Positions 16,992-26,246 of a DNA stretch of 64,000 bases are shown in pieces. The stretch covers positions 1-64,000 of the forward strand of contig CAJURN010000018.1 of assembly GCA_910589055.1 (NCBI GenBank), written 5' to 3'. The position numbers and the translations under genes were made by a program. The DNA is from an uncultured Muribaculaceae bacterium (lineage in GTDB: Bacteria; Bacteroidota; Bacteroidia; Bacteroidales; Muribaculaceae). The notes under the pieces are model-generated. The model was not told the origin of the DNA, did not search any database, and was given only the letters and a program-made list of their open reading frames with translations. Position 1 is the first letter of the stretch, and each line of letters opens with the position of its first letter.

Positions 16992-18149
16992 ATGATAAAT
17001 TTCAAAAATGACGGACGTTTGAAGCTGCTGATAATCGTCGGCACGCGTCCCGAAATCATACGTCTGGCTGCGGTAATCAACCGTTGCCGCGAATACTTCG
17101 ACGTAATTCTTGCCCACACAGGGCAGAACTACGACTACAACCTCAACGGAGTCTTCTTCAAAGACCTCAAGTTGGCTGACCCCGAGGTGTATATGGACGC
17201 TGTCGGCAAAGACCTCGGCGAGACCATGGGCAACATCATCGCTGCATCATACAAGCTGATGGTTGAGACACGCCCCGATGCCGTGCTTGTGCTCGGCGAC
17301 ACCAACTCGTGCCTGAGCGTAATCGGCGCCAAGCGTCTGCATATCCCCATCTTCCACATGGAGGCCGGCAACCGTTGCTTCGACGAATGTCTTCCCGAAG
17401 AGACCAACCGCCGAATTGTCGACATCATTTCCGATGTCAACATCTGCTACTCGGAACACGCGCGTCGCTATCTGAACGCCTCCGGTGTAGCCCCCCAGCG
17501 CACCTATGTCAGCGGAAGTCCCATGGCCGAGGTGCTCCATAACAACCTCGCCGACATTGAAGCCTCTGACATCCTCAGCCGTCTCGGACTCGAAAAAGGC
17601 CGCTATATCCTCCTGTCGGCTCACCGTGAGGAAAATATTGACACCGAGAAGAACTTCCTTAGTCTCTTCAACGCCATCAACGCCATGGCCCGGAAGTACG
17701 ACATGCCCATCCTGTACAGCTGCCATCCGCGTTCGCGTAAGCGCCTTGAACAGAGCGGTTTCAAACTCGACAGCCGTGTTATCGCGCATGAGCCCCTCGG
17801 CTTCCACGACTACAACAACCTCCAGATGAATTCCTTCGCCGTCGTTAGCGACTCCGGTACGCTTCCCGAAGAGAGCAGTTTCTTCCTCTCGGTAGGCAAG
17901 CCCATCGCCGCAGTGTGCATCCGCACCTCCACCGAGCGTCCCGAAGCCCTCGACAAGGGTGACTTCATCCTTGCCGGAATCGAGGAGCACAGCCTCCTTC
18001 AGGCCGTCGACGTAGCCGTAGAGATGAACCGCCGTGGCCACCTCGGCCTGCCCGTGCCCAACTACGTTGACGAATGTGTCTCCACCAAAATCGTCAAACT
18101 CATCCAGTCCTACACCGGTGTAGTTAACAAAATGGTGTGGCGAAAATAA
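16992..18149 (+). CDS. capG: Non-hydrolysing UDP-sugar 2-epimerase (CapG/FnlC/WbjD)
   Basis: The protein has 385 residues from ATG 16992. Signatures of the WecB-type 2-epimerase fold are 'IVGTRPEIIRLAAVI' near the start, 'GDTNSCLSVIGAKR', 'HMEAGNRCFDE', 'LSAHREENI' and 'VSDSGTLPEESSFF'. In the L-FucNAc pathway this enzyme inverts C2 of the CapF product to give UDP-L-FucNAc. The residues 'GNRCFDECLPEE' are typical of CapG rather than plain WecB. A TTG at 16962 extends the frame by ten residues but begins before the usual N-terminus. It follows the repeat array directly and sits 15 bases upstream of wbuB. Confidence 0.92.
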   Translation: MINFKNDGRLKLLIIVGTRPEIIRLAAVINRCREYFDVILAHTGQNYDYNLNGVFFKDLKLADPEVYMDAVGKDLGETMGNIIAASYKLMVETRPDAVLVLGDTNSCLSVIGAKRLHIPIFHMEAGNRCFDECLPEETNRRIVDIISDVNICYSEHARRYLNASGVAPQRTYVSGSPMAEVLHNNLADIEASDILSRLGLEKGRYILLSAHREENIDTEKNFLSLFNAINAMARKYDMPILYSCHPRSRKRLEQSGFKLDSRVIAHEPLGFHDYNNLQMNSFAVVSDSGTLPEESSFFLSVGKPIAAVCIRTSTERPEALDKGDFILAGIEEHSLLQAVDVAVEMNRRGHLGLPVPNYVDECVSTKIVKLIQSYTGVVNKMVWRK

Positions 18150-18164
18150 TAAAGTCACGTTTGA

Positions 18165-19343
18165 ATGAGTAAAATATTGATTGTAAGCGAGCTGTTTTAT
18201 CCCGATAAGACTTCTACCGCGCATATTTTAACTCAGATTGCCGATTACCTGTCGGAAAATCACGATATCAAGGTAATTTGCAGTAATTCAAGTTACAGTT
18301 CTACCGATTGTTCTGGGAGTGATGCGGACAAGCCTTATCCGGTTGAGCGCATCGCTTCCGGAAAATACAACAAGAACAATCTGCTGTCGCGGGCATATAA
18401 TCTGGTGCGGAATTCGTGCCGTTTGATTTCAGCGGTCAGACGAAATGTAGCCAAAGGCGATGATGTTTTCATCGTCACCAATCCTGCGCCGATGTTGCTG
18501 CTCACGGCTTTACTGAAGAAGTTCAGACAATTTCGTCTTACGATACTCGTGCATGACGTTTTTCCCGAGAACACAATCGCGGCAGGAGTGGTGAAGAACA
18601 GTAAAAGCCTGTCGTACCGTATTTTACTTTCGATATTCAACCGGGCATATTCCAAGGCGGACAATCTTGTGGTACTTGGCCGGGACATGCGTCAGGTTGT
18701 TGAATCAAAAGTGTCGTCAGCACATAAGAAGCCGCAAGTCCATATTGTTGAAAACTGGGCCGATGAATGTGACTGTCCGCTTGCAAAAACTCCGCACGAT
18801 GCCATTTCAATATTGTATGCCGGTAATATAGGTCGCTGCCAGGGGCTTGAAAACTTTATGGAAGTTTTCTCATCCGCGGAAAACCGTGATTTGCGGTTTG
18901 TGATAAGGGGCAGCGGGGCTATCGAGGATAAACTGAAATCAACTGTCGCGGAGAAAGGCCTTGAAAATGTCGATTTTGGAGGTCCTTATTCGCGGGATGG
19001 ACAGTTTGAAGTGCTGTCAGGCTGCGATTTGGCACTGATTACATTGGCTGATGGCATGTTCGGCCTTGGAGTTCCGTCCAAAGCATATAATATTCTTGCA
19101 GCAGGAAAACCGATTCTATATATCGGCGATGAAAACTCAGAGGTGGCTCTGATGATAAAGGAATATAAATTGGGTTATTGTTTCTCTCCCTCCGACCATG
19201 CAGGCATAAAAAGATGGCTTGACAGTCTTTCAATTGAAAAAAAGAAAGAGTTTGAGGAAATGGGTTCGAGAGCACGACAACTTGCCCTTACCCGATATTC
19301 TCGAACTGAGATTTTAAAAAAATTCCAACCAATTTTTTCTTAA
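18165..19343 (+). CDS. wbuB: WbuB/WbjE-like glycosyltransferase (GT4), probable FucNAc transferase
   Basis: This 392-residue GT-B protein has N-terminal 'ILIVSELFYPDKTSTAHILT', central 'ILYAGNIGRCQGLENFMEV' and C-terminal 'GLGVPSKAYNILAAGKPIL', matching WbuB. In the E. coli O26-type and P. aeruginosa O11-type clusters a gene of this type follows the three L-FucNAc synthesis genes and is thought to transfer L-FucNAc; that assignment is from memory of those loci and from the same order here. It lies 15 bases after capG and 3 bases before the SDR gene. Donor specificity is inferred, not seen. Confidence 0.85.
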   Translation: MSKILIVSELFYPDKTSTAHILTQIADYLSENHDIKVICSNSSYSSTDCSGSDADKPYPVERIASGKYNKNNLLSRAYNLVRNSCRLISAVRRNVAKGDDVFIVTNPAPMLLLTALLKKFRQFRLTILVHDVFPENTIAAGVVKNSKSLSYRILLSIFNRAYSKADNLVVLGRDMRQVVESKVSSAHKKPQVHIVENWADECDCPLAKTPHDAISILYAGNIGRCQGLENFMEVFSSAENRDLRFVIRGSGAIEDKLKSTVAEKGLENVDFGGPYSRDGQFEVLSGCDLALITLADGMFGLGVPSKAYNILAAGKPILYIGDENSEVALMIKEYKLGYCFSPSDHAGIKRWLDSLSIEKKKEFEEMGSRARQLALTRYSRTEILKKFQPIFS

Positions 19344-19346
19344 GTG

Positions 19347-20246
19347 ATGGAATCACTTCTTTTTACCGGGGCGTCAGGTTTTCTTGGCGCCAATATCCTT
19401 CCACGCCTTAAACGGGAGTATACTCCCTTGACTACACTCGGACATCTGGATACGGATGACATTACTGTCAACCTCGCACGTAACATTCCCGAACTTCCCC
19501 ATAAGTTCGATATTGTGCTTCACGCAGCAGGAAAAGCTCATGTAGTGCCTAAGACAAAAGCCGAAGAGCAGGCTTTCTACGATGTGAATTATCAGGGAAC
19601 AGTCAACCTTTGCAAGGCACTTGAGAAATCCGGAGTTCCGCAGGCAATGATTTTTATCAGCACGGTTGCCGTGTATGGCTGTGAAGGTGGAGAACTGATT
19701 GAAGAGACCCACCCGCTCAACGGCACCACTCCATATGCCAAAAGTAAAATCATGGCAGAGGAATTCCTTACGGAATGGTGCAAAAAAAATGGAGTGGTGC
19801 TCACAATTTTAAGACCATCACTGCTTGCAGGCGTCAATCCTCCCGGAAACCTCGGCGATATGCTCCGGGGCATCCGAAAAGGTTTCTATGTGAATATTGC
19901 CGGAGGAAAGGTGTGCAAGAGTGTGCTTATGGCAGAGGATATTGCTAATCTTATTCCGCTCGTCAAGGAAAAAGGCGGCATATATAACGTCTGCGATACC
20001 GACCAGCCGACATTCGGCAACTTGTCATGTCTCATAGCCTCCCAACTTGGCAAGCGTAAACCCCTGTCAATACCATACTGGATGGCGAAATCTCTGGCTC
20101 TTGTGGGTGATGTAGTGGGCAAGAAATTTCCCGTTAACTCAGCCCGGCTTGAGAAACTCACGACGTCGCTCACTTTTTCCAACCGCAAGGCGATGGATGA
20201 ACTTGGCTGGAAGCCTATGAAAGTTTTGGAAACACTTCATGTATAA
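19347..20246 (+). CDS. NAD-dependent nucleotide-sugar SDR (WbjF/WbpV-like)
   Basis: This 299-residue extended SDR has the Rossmann motif GASGFLG (residues 8-14), STVAVYG at about 105-111 and an intact active site Y130-A-K-S-K134. It is a close paralogue of the 118-1020 gene, which lost this Lys. It stands between the FucNAc transferase and the WbpL-like initiating transferase, as wbjF stands in the P. aeruginosa O11 locus. A likely role is C4 reduction or epimerisation giving a D-FucNAc- or D-QuiNAc-type UDP-sugar for WbpL. GTG 19344 would add one Met-equivalent; ATG 19347 is preferred. Confidence 0.85.
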   Translation: MESLLFTGASGFLGANILPRLKREYTPLTTLGHLDTDDITVNLARNIPELPHKFDIVLHAAGKAHVVPKTKAEEQAFYDVNYQGTVNLCKALEKSGVPQAMIFISTVAVYGCEGGELIEETHPLNGTTPYAKSKIMAEEFLTEWCKKNGVVLTILRPSLLAGVNPPGNLGDMLRGIRKGFYVNIAGGKVCKSVLMAEDIANLIPLVKEKGGIYNVCDTDQPTFGNLSCLIASQLGKRKPLSIPYWMAKSLALVGDVVGKKFPVNSARLEKLTTSLTFSNRKAMDELGWKPMKVLETLHV

Positions 20247-20265
20247 CTAAATATCCGGCTACAAT

Positions 20266-21234
20266 ATGATTTGGCTTATATGTACACTTTTACTATTCCT
20301 CTTGGAAGTGGTCTACTTCCGGATTGCTGACCGTTGTAATATCATTGATAAACCTAATCTGAGATCATCGCACACGGTTGTGACCTTGCGTGGCGGAGGA
20401 ATTGTGTTCCTCTTCGGTGCGTGGTTGTACACGGCTTTTTTCGGATTTACATATCCGTGGTTTCTTGTCGGCCTGACTTTGGTAGCATTGATTAGTTTTG
20501 TGGATGATATCCATTCTCTTCCTGACAGTGTCCGGCTTGTTGCCCAGTTTGCGGCAATGTTCATGATGTTTCAGCAATTCGGCATATTGAATTGGCACGA
20601 TTGGTGGATTGTGGTTGTGGCACTGGTTGTATGTGTAGGCATTATCAATGCCTATAACTTCATGGACGGAATCAATGGCATCACCGGCGGGTATTCATTG
20701 GCTGTATTGCTGCCTTTGATTTATATGAATTACAAGACCGGTTTCGTCGCAATGCCCTTCCTGTATATTGTTGGTCTGAGCCTGCTGGTTTTCTGTTTTT
20801 TCAATTTCAGAAAAAAAGCGAAATGCTTTGCCGGAGACGTCGGCTCGATAACAATTGCATTCATTTTATTGTTTGCCCTCGGGCTTCTGATTCTGAAGAC
20901 TCAGGATTTTTCATATATCGTGTTCCTTGCCGTGTATGGAGCGGATACTGTCCTGACAATATGCCACCGTATCCGGCTCCATGAAAACCTCGGTGAGGCG
21001 CATCGGAAACATGCCTATCAACTGATGGCTAATGAGCTTGGAATTGCCCACGTGAATGTGTCGCTGCTGTACATGTCGGTCCAGTTGGCGATATCTTTCG
21101 GCATGATTTTCATTCCGGTCAATCATTACTTATATCTTTGCGGCATTATTGTATTACTGTTCGTGGCCTATATCGTGTTTATGAAGAAAAACTACTGGCG
21201 CCACGAACAATATCTTAAATCCCGACAGTCATGA
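20266..21234 (+). CDS. wbpL: Undecaprenyl-phosphate sugar-1-phosphate transferase (WbpL/WecA family)
   Basis: This 322-residue polytopic membrane enzyme has ten or so hydrophobic segments. Signature cytoplasmic-loop residues are 'DKPNLRSSHT' near the N-terminus, 'LISFVDDIHSLPD' (Asp pair), 'NAYNFMDGINGITGGYS' and 'CFAGDVGSI', all hallmarks of the MraY/WecA/WbpL superfamily. It should start repeat-unit assembly by moving a HexNAc-1-phosphate, probably the product of the preceding SDR, onto undecaprenyl phosphate. No RmlA-like or PglC-like initiator is visible elsewhere in the cluster. Its last codon overlaps the wbuC start by 4 bases. Confidence 0.9.
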   Translation: MIWLICTLLLFLLEVVYFRIADRCNIIDKPNLRSSHTVVTLRGGGIVFLFGAWLYTAFFGFTYPWFLVGLTLVALISFVDDIHSLPDSVRLVAQFAAMFMMFQQFGILNWHDWWIVVVALVVCVGIINAYNFMDGINGITGGYSLAVLLPLIYMNYKTGFVAMPFLYIVGLSLLVFCFFNFRKKAKCFAGDVGSITIAFILLFALGLLILKTQDFSYIVFLAVYGADTVLTICHRIRLHENLGEAHRKHAYQLMANELGIAHVNVSLLYMSVQLAISFGMIFIPVNHYLYLCGIIVLLFVAYIVFMKKNYWRHEQYLKSRQS

Positions 21235-21620
21235 TACTCGACAACGGACTTCTGGATGAGATTACGCGGAAGGCGGAGGAAAGTCCGCGCCTGCGCATGA
21301 ATTTTAATTTGCATGACAGTCTTGACGCGAAGGCGCAGAGGCTGATAAATGTGTTGCTTCCCGGGACTCCGCTTCCGGTGCACAGGCATCATCATTCGGC
21401 GGAAACTTATATTATTCTCCGCGGACGCATGTTTGTTGTTTTTTACGATAGCCTTGGCGCGCAGACCGACCGATTTCTACTTGACCCGACAGTAGGCAAT
21501 TATGGCGTGCAGATTCCGATAGGCCAATGGCATACGGTCGAGGTGGTAGAGCCGTCGGCGATTTTTGAAGTCAAGGATGGCCCGTATACACCTCTTGCAC
21601 CGGAAGACATCCTTTTTTGA
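21231..21620 (+). CDS. wbuC: WbuC family cupin-fold protein
   Basis: This 129-residue single cupin domain has metal-type histidines in 'PVHRHHHSAETYIILRGRM' (about residues 45-63) and a second motif 'IPIGQWHTVEV'. WbuC is found in O-antigen clusters containing FucNAc genes; its reaction has not been settled to my knowledge. It overlaps the wbpL stop (ATGA) and is followed 2 bases later by the aminotransferase ATG, so the three are translationally linked. A sugar isomerase or processing role is plausible but unproven. Confidence 0.85.
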   Translation: MILDNGLLDEITRKAEESPRLRMNFNLHDSLDAKAQRLINVLLPGTPLPVHRHHHSAETYIILRGRMFVVFYDSLGAQTDRFLLDPTVGNYGVQIPIGQWHTVEVVEPSAIFEVKDGPYTPLAPEDILF

Positions 21621-21622
21621 GC

Positions 21623-22858
21623 ATGGAACGCATATTGCTTTGCAAGCCTAAGATGAGCGGGCGCGAGCTTGATTTTATCAAGCCTGCCCTTGCCGAGGAT
21701 TGGGCTGTGCCGATGGGTCCCGACGTCACTGCTTTCGAGAAGGAACTTGGCGCGGTTATCGGTGCGGAAAATGTCGTCGCGCTTGAATCGGGCACATCTG
21801 CGATTCATCTTGCTTTGATTCTTTGCGGAGTCAAACCCGGAGATGAGGTGATTGTACAATCCATGACCTTCTGTGCTTCGACCAATCCCGTGGCTTATCT
21901 TGGAGCCACGCCGGTGTTTGTCGACTCGGAGAGTGATTCCTGGAACATGAATCCCGACCTGCTCGAGACGGCAATCAAGGATAGGATTGCCGTGACAGGA
22001 AAGACTCCCAAGGCCATTATTCCCGTAGCGCTCTACGGCATGCCCTATCAGATAGAAAGAATCCTCGCGATAGCCGACCGCTACGGAATTCCGGTCATCG
22101 AGGATGCCGCCGAAGGCTTCTGCTCGCGCTATCAAGGGCGCGTACTCGGTACATTCGGTCGTTTCGGCATACTCAGTTTCAACGGCAACAAGATGATAAC
22201 GACCTCCGGAGGGGGAGCCTTGATTTGTCCCGACAAGGAGACCGCCGACAAGGCCAAATGGTATGCCACGCAGGCCCGCGAGAGCTATCCGTATTATCAT
22301 CATGAGGTTGTAGGCTACAACTACCGCCTTTCCAATATCTCGGCCTGCATCGGTCGGGCACAACTCACGGTGCTTGAAGAACATCTTGCCCATCATCGCC
22401 ATGTGCAGGAGATGTATTGTGAGCTGTTGAAGGATGTCAAGGGCATCACGATGCACTGCAATCCCGCTCTGGAATACGATTCGAATTTCTGGCTCTGTAC
22501 GGCCACGCTCGACCCCGAGCTGCGCGTGAGGGGACAGGAAAACGCCTACAAGGAGGTGATTACCGGCGCCGTCGGAGGTGCCGCAGGCGTGATTCACACC
22601 GCTTCGAGCGCCACAACCGACTGCCAGCCCAACGACAACGTGGAAGCTCTGCGCGTATGTCTCGACAAAGCCAATATCGAGGCACGTCCCCTCTGGAAGC
22701 CCATGCACAAGCAGCCGGTCTACAAGAACGCCCCTGCCTATGTCAACGGCGTGTCGGAATCCCTCTTCAAAGTCGGTATCTGTCTCCCAGCTGGCCCCTA
22801 CGTCACCGACGACGATGTCCGCTATATCGTGGATACCATTAAGGAGAGTCTGAATTAA
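21623..22858 (+). CDS. DegT/DnrJ/EryC1/StrS sugar aminotransferase
   Basis: This 411-residue PLP enzyme has N-terminal 'GRELDFIKPALAEDWAVPMG', a 'VALESGTSAIHLAL' segment and 'VIEDAAEGFCSRYQGR'. The Schiff-base Lys K190 is in 'ILSFNGNKMITTSGGGA'. The family transaminates keto sugars on nucleotides, here presumably to make an amino-deoxy sugar for the repeat unit. The combination 'IHTASSATTDCQPNDNVEALRV' split around residue 325 is unusual-looking but stays in frame. No partner dehydratase other than CapE is in the window, so its substrate may come from CapE or a gene elsewhere. Last gene before the locus terminator. Confidence 0.87.
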   Translation: MERILLCKPKMSGRELDFIKPALAEDWAVPMGPDVTAFEKELGAVIGAENVVALESGTSAIHLALILCGVKPGDEVIVQSMTFCASTNPVAYLGATPVFVDSESDSWNMNPDLLETAIKDRIAVTGKTPKAIIPVALYGMPYQIERILAIADRYGIPVIEDAAEGFCSRYQGRVLGTFGRFGILSFNGNKMITTSGGGALICPDKETADKAKWYATQARESYPYYHHEVVGYNYRLSNISACIGRAQLTVLEEHLAHHRHVQEMYCELLKDVKGITMHCNPALEYDSNFWLCTATLDPELRVRGQENAYKEVITGAVGGAAGVIHTASSATTDCQPNDNVEALRVCLDKANIEARPLWKPMHKQPVYKNAPAYVNGVSESLFKVGICLPAGPYVTDDDVRYIVDTIKESLN

Positions 22859-22893
22859 GTATTAAGTATTAAGTATTAAGTATTAAGTATTAG
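22855..22893 (+). repeat. Heptamer tandem repeat (TTAAGTA x5)
   Basis: Five uninterrupted copies of a 7-base unit begin within the stop codon of the aminotransferase gene and run to about 22892. Such a tract is prone to slippage, but it lies after the coding sequence, so it would change only the 3' region. Confidence 0.8.
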
Positions 22894-22913
22894 GGAGGGT
22901 TCACCTTCATCTG

Positions 22914-22951
22914 AAGACTTGCGGAACTTTGGTTCTGTAAGTCTTTTTTTT
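22914..22951 (+). terminator. Rho-independent terminator closing the polysaccharide locus
   Basis: AAGACTT (22914-22920) with GGAAC continues to a GTTC...AAGTCTT arm around a short loop, then a run of eight T. It marks the end of the capsule transcription unit. Confidence 0.75.
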
Positions 22952-22959
22952 GCTTAAAA

Positions 22960-22991
22960 TTTGGATATGTAAGAATATATTATTTATTTTG
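22960..22991 (+). promoter_or_regulatory. Promoter for the first GH92 gene
   Basis: TTTG at 22960-22963 lies 20 bases before TTATTTTG at 22984-22991, one mismatch from TAnnTTTG. Transcription near 22997 supports ATG 23023 (or 23005), not the TTG codon at 22996. Confidence 0.5.
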
Positions 22992-23022
22992 CGCATTGAA
23001 ATGTATGCACATAATAAATCCC

Positions 23023-26000
23023 ATGAAGAAACATCTATATTTATTTTCAGCTCTCGCTTTATCTGCGAATTTTTTTGTATCCGCACTGGAATCGGAGATA
23101 TGGTCGGTCGGAATCAGAGACAATAAGCCCGATGGCTTTGCTTTGGCTCCTGATGGCTACGCCGACTTCCTTGCCAATGACTTTGGCTACGAAGACAAGT
23201 ATTTCATCGTAGGACATTCCGATGCTTCGAAGGAGTTGCCGTACGTTCTGCCCGGTCCTACCGACACATGGGGCGGTACCTGGTATACTTCAGGATGGCG
23301 TACGCATCAGCTCAATATGTTCTTCGATGTCAAGGGTAAACCCTCGCCCGAAGGCTATACTTTTGTATTGGATCTTGCGGATTTTTCCAAAAACTTTCTG
23401 CCACTTGTAAAGGTGAGCGTGAATAATCAGGATGCGAAATATCAGCTCACATCGCCCGGCTGTGACCTTGCCGCACAGCGTCAGCCAAGTCAGGTCGAAG
23501 CTGCCGTGGACTCACTGGCGCTGAAGTGCCGCAGCGCTGAAGCCACCCCTGAGCGCATTGAAATGAAACTTGGAAAAGATGTACTGAAGGAAGGCTCGAA
23601 TGAGGTTGTGATAACAGTACTCGAAGGCTCGTGGATTATGTTCGACCATTTTTCACTATGCGGTCCCTCCGGTATAAGTGTTGTAAATCCGTCAGACATA
23701 TATGTGCGCGGAGTGGAAGCCGCCGATTATCAGCTTGGTGACAAGCAACCTCTTTTGGTCGATGTCGAGCATCTTGCCGGCAATCCTGAAATCAAGGTGA
23801 AACTTGATGGAAAAACCATATTCACAGCAAGAACTGACCGCGGGCGTTATCGCTTCGAGGCTCCGATGCCTGCCGTGAAAAAAGAGAAAAAGAGCCGGTA
23901 TTCGGTACAGTGCAACGGCCGTGAGCTTGCTTCCGGCTATGTGTTGAGAAGCCCGCAACCGCAACAGACCCCGGCCGATTATGTTGATACACGTTTCGGG
24001 ACGGCACATTCGCGCTGGATGATTGCTCCGGGTCCGTGGATGCCATTCAGCATGGTAAAACTCAGTCCCGACAATCAGAACGGAGGTTGGCAGGCCGGTT
24101 ATCAGCCCTCGTTCGAGAACATAGGTTGCTTCAGCCATATCCATGAATGGACGCTTTCCGGTTTGGGAATCATGGCTACCAACGGCCCTCTTAAAACCCG
24201 TGTGGGCGATGAGAAAAAGCCCGACGAAGGCTACCGTTCGCGCATCGACAAGCGCACGGAGGTGGCTGAGATAGGATATTATGCCGCCGACCTTACCGAC
24301 TATGGTATCAAGGCGGAGCTCACCGCCACAACCCGCTGCGGATTCGAGCGTTTCACTTTCCCGGGTGGACGCAACGATGGCCGCATCCTTATAGAGCTGC
24401 ATCCCGAAGCTGAATACGGTTTTCAGATTCAGGACCTGCACGTCACCAAGACATCCCCCGACCGAATTGAGGGCTATTGCCATCAGGTGTCGCCCGGAGT
24501 GTGGAGCGGCGATGCCGGACAGGATTACAAGGTTAATTTCATAGTGGAATTCGATTGTCCCATGCAGTCGATGGGGGTGTGGCGTGATGCTGAAATAAGC
24601 GACGGCGCAACGGAGCTTACCGGAGGCCCGCTCACCGATGCCGGACTCTTTGTAAACTTTGACACAGAGCGTTATCCGGTGGTGCAGGTGCGCACGGCTA
24701 TCTCCCCCGTGAGCGTTGCCAATGCCGCCGAGAACCTCGAAAAAGAAATCGCGGAGCCTTTCGGATGGGATTTCGACGCAGTGCGCCGCAATCAGGTGGA
24801 CACATGGAACGCGCTGTTCGACCGCGTTAAAATATCCACCGACGACAGTCTTGAAAAAACGTTGTTCTACAACAACATGTACCGCGCCCTCTGCAGCCGA
24901 AACATCTGGAGCGATATCAACGGCGAGTGGATCAGTACCGACGGGCGTCTCCGTCGCGTCGACAACCCCGACAATGACGTTATGCTGGGTTGCGATGCGT
25001 TCTGGAACTCCTTCTGGAATCTCAATCTCTTCTGGAATCTCGTCACTCCCGAATGGTCGGGAAAATGGGTGCGCTCCCAGCTCGCCATGTACGACGCCAA
25101 CGGCTGGCTCGCCAAGGGTCCTGCCGGACTGAATTACATTCCCGTGATGGTGGCCGAGCATGAGATACCGCTCATTGTGAGCGCATGGCAGATGGGAATC
25201 CGAGATTTCGACGCCGACAAGGCGTTGGAGGCCTCAGTCAAGATGCAGACCGTTCCGGCACAGAAAGTCTACAACGGTTTTGCAGGAAACCGCGACCTGG
25301 AGCATTACATGAAGTACAAATATGTTCCTCATGACAAGGGTCGCTTCTCCAACACGATGGAATACTCCTACGACGACTGGACCGTGGGGCAGCTCGCAAA
25401 GGCGCTCGGCAATGATTCGGTATACAACATATTCAACGACCGCGGCTATTGGTGGCGCAACGTAATCAGCGACGAAGGCTATTGCCACATGCGCGACAGC
25501 GAAGGACGATGGGTGGAGGATTTTGATCCTTTCCGAAGCGGTGCCAACCATCACTACGTGGAAGGCAATGCCTGGCAGCTTACGTTCTTCGTGCCTCAGG
25601 ATGTTCCGGCGCTCGTCAATAAAATAGGCAAAAAGCGCTTCCTCGACCGCCTGCACTGGGGTTTCAATCAAGACGAGGCATGGCGCTACAATGCACCCAA
25701 CGACCAATATTGGGACCATCCCGTTGTGCAGGGCAATCAGCAGTCGATGCACTTTGCATGGCTCTTCAACTTTGCCGGAGAGCCCTGGAGCACCCAGCGC
25801 TGGAGCCGCTCGGTACTCGACCGCTATTATGGGTACGGCATTGCCAATGCCTATCTTGGCGACGAAGACCAGGGGCAGATGAGCTCATGGGCCGTGATGG
25901 TGGCAATGGGCTTGTTCCAGACCGACGGCGGTTGCTCCACCACGCCGCAGTATGAAATCGGCAGTCCTGCCTTCCGTGAAATCACGATTGACCTCGGCGA

Positions 26001-26196
26001 GCGTTACGGACGTGGAAAATCCTTCACAATCAAGGCAAAGAACGCTTCCCGCAAGAACATCTACGTGCAGGATGCCGTGCTCAACGGAAAACCCCTCAAA
26101 TCCTTCCGCTTCCCTGCCGAAGAATTGCTCAAAGGTGGCGAACTTGTGCTCACAATGGGCGAGAATCCAAATTTCGGGTGGGGTTTGGAGGATTAA
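23023..26196 (+). CDS. GH92 alpha-mannosidase with additional N-terminal beta-rich domain
   Basis: The protein has 1057 residues from ATG 23023. A signal peptide (MKKHLYLFSALALSANFFVSA) is followed by a region of about 300 residues resembling domains of rhamnogalacturonan-lyase-type proteins ('GYADFLANDFGYEDKYFIVG'). A full GH92 module runs from about 318 ('DYVDTRFGTAHSRW'). GH92 hallmarks are 'EGNAWQLTFFVPQD' (acid Glu region) and 'GDEDQGQMSSW' (Asp pair region). GH92 enzymes are Ca2+-dependent inverting exo-alpha-mannosidases. Most GH92 proteins are about 750 residues, so the extra domain is notable. It ends just upstream of a GntR gene whose promoter overlaps its 3' end. Linkage specificity is unknown. 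Confidence 0.88.
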   Translation: MKKHLYLFSALALSANFFVSALESEIWSVGIRDNKPDGFALAPDGYADFLANDFGYEDKYFIVGHSDASKELPYVLPGPTDTWGGTWYTSGWRTHQLNMFFDVKGKPSPEGYTFVLDLADFSKNFLPLVKVSVNNQDAKYQLTSPGCDLAAQRQPSQVEAAVDSLALKCRSAEATPERIEMKLGKDVLKEGSNEVVITVLEGSWIMFDHFSLCGPSGISVVNPSDIYVRGVEAADYQLGDKQPLLVDVEHLAGNPEIKVKLDGKTIFTARTDRGRYRFEAPMPAVKKEKKSRYSVQCNGRELASGYVLRSPQPQQTPADYVDTRFGTAHSRWMIAPGPWMPFSMVKLSPDNQNGGWQAGYQPSFENIGCFSHIHEWTLSGLGIMATNGPLKTRVGDEKKPDEGYRSRIDKRTEVAEIGYYAADLTDYGIKAELTATTRCGFERFTFPGGRNDGRILIELHPEAEYGFQIQDLHVTKTSPDRIEGYCHQVSPGVWSGDAGQDYKVNFIVEFDCPMQSMGVWRDAEISDGATELTGGPLTDAGLFVNFDTERYPVVQVRTAISPVSVANAAENLEKEIAEPFGWDFDAVRRNQVDTWNALFDRVKISTDDSLEKTLFYNNMYRALCSRNIWSDINGEWISTDGRLRRVDNPDNDVMLGCDAFWNSFWNLNLFWNLVTPEWSGKWVRSQLAMYDANGWLAKGPAGLNYIPVMVAEHEIPLIVSAWQMGIRDFDADKALEASVKMQTVPAQKVYNGFAGNRDLEHYMKYKYVPHDKGRFSNTMEYSYDDWTVGQLAKALGNDSVYNIFNDRGYWWRNVISDEGYCHMRDSEGRWVEDFDPFRSGANHHYVEGNAWQLTFFVPQDVPALVNKIGKKRFLDRLHWGFNQDEAWRYNAPNDQYWDHPVVQGNQQSMHFAWLFNFAGEPWSTQRWSRSVLDRYYGYGIANAYLGDEDQGQMSSWAVMVAMGLFQTDGGCSTTPQYEIGSPAFREITIDLGERYGRGKSFTIKAKNASRKNIYVQDAVLNGKPLKSFRFPAEELLKGGELVLTMGENPNFGWGLED

Positions 26197-26219
26197 TCCG
26201 CTGAAAAAAGCTATATTTG
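26184..26219 (+). promoter_or_regulatory. Promoter for the GntR-MFS pair
   Basis: TATATTTG at 26212-26219 is a perfect -7 match. A TTTG at 26184-26187 is somewhat further upstream than usual (24 bases). The promoter lies over the GH92 stop codon. Confidence 0.45.
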
Positions 26220-26246
26220 TGAAATTAACCAAAAATTCATATTAGT

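Noticed and set aside
21500..22708. 402-codon open frame on the minus strand across the aminotransferase gene
   Set aside because: It is a shadow of the DegT coding sequence; composition is low-complexity-like, with no domain signature.
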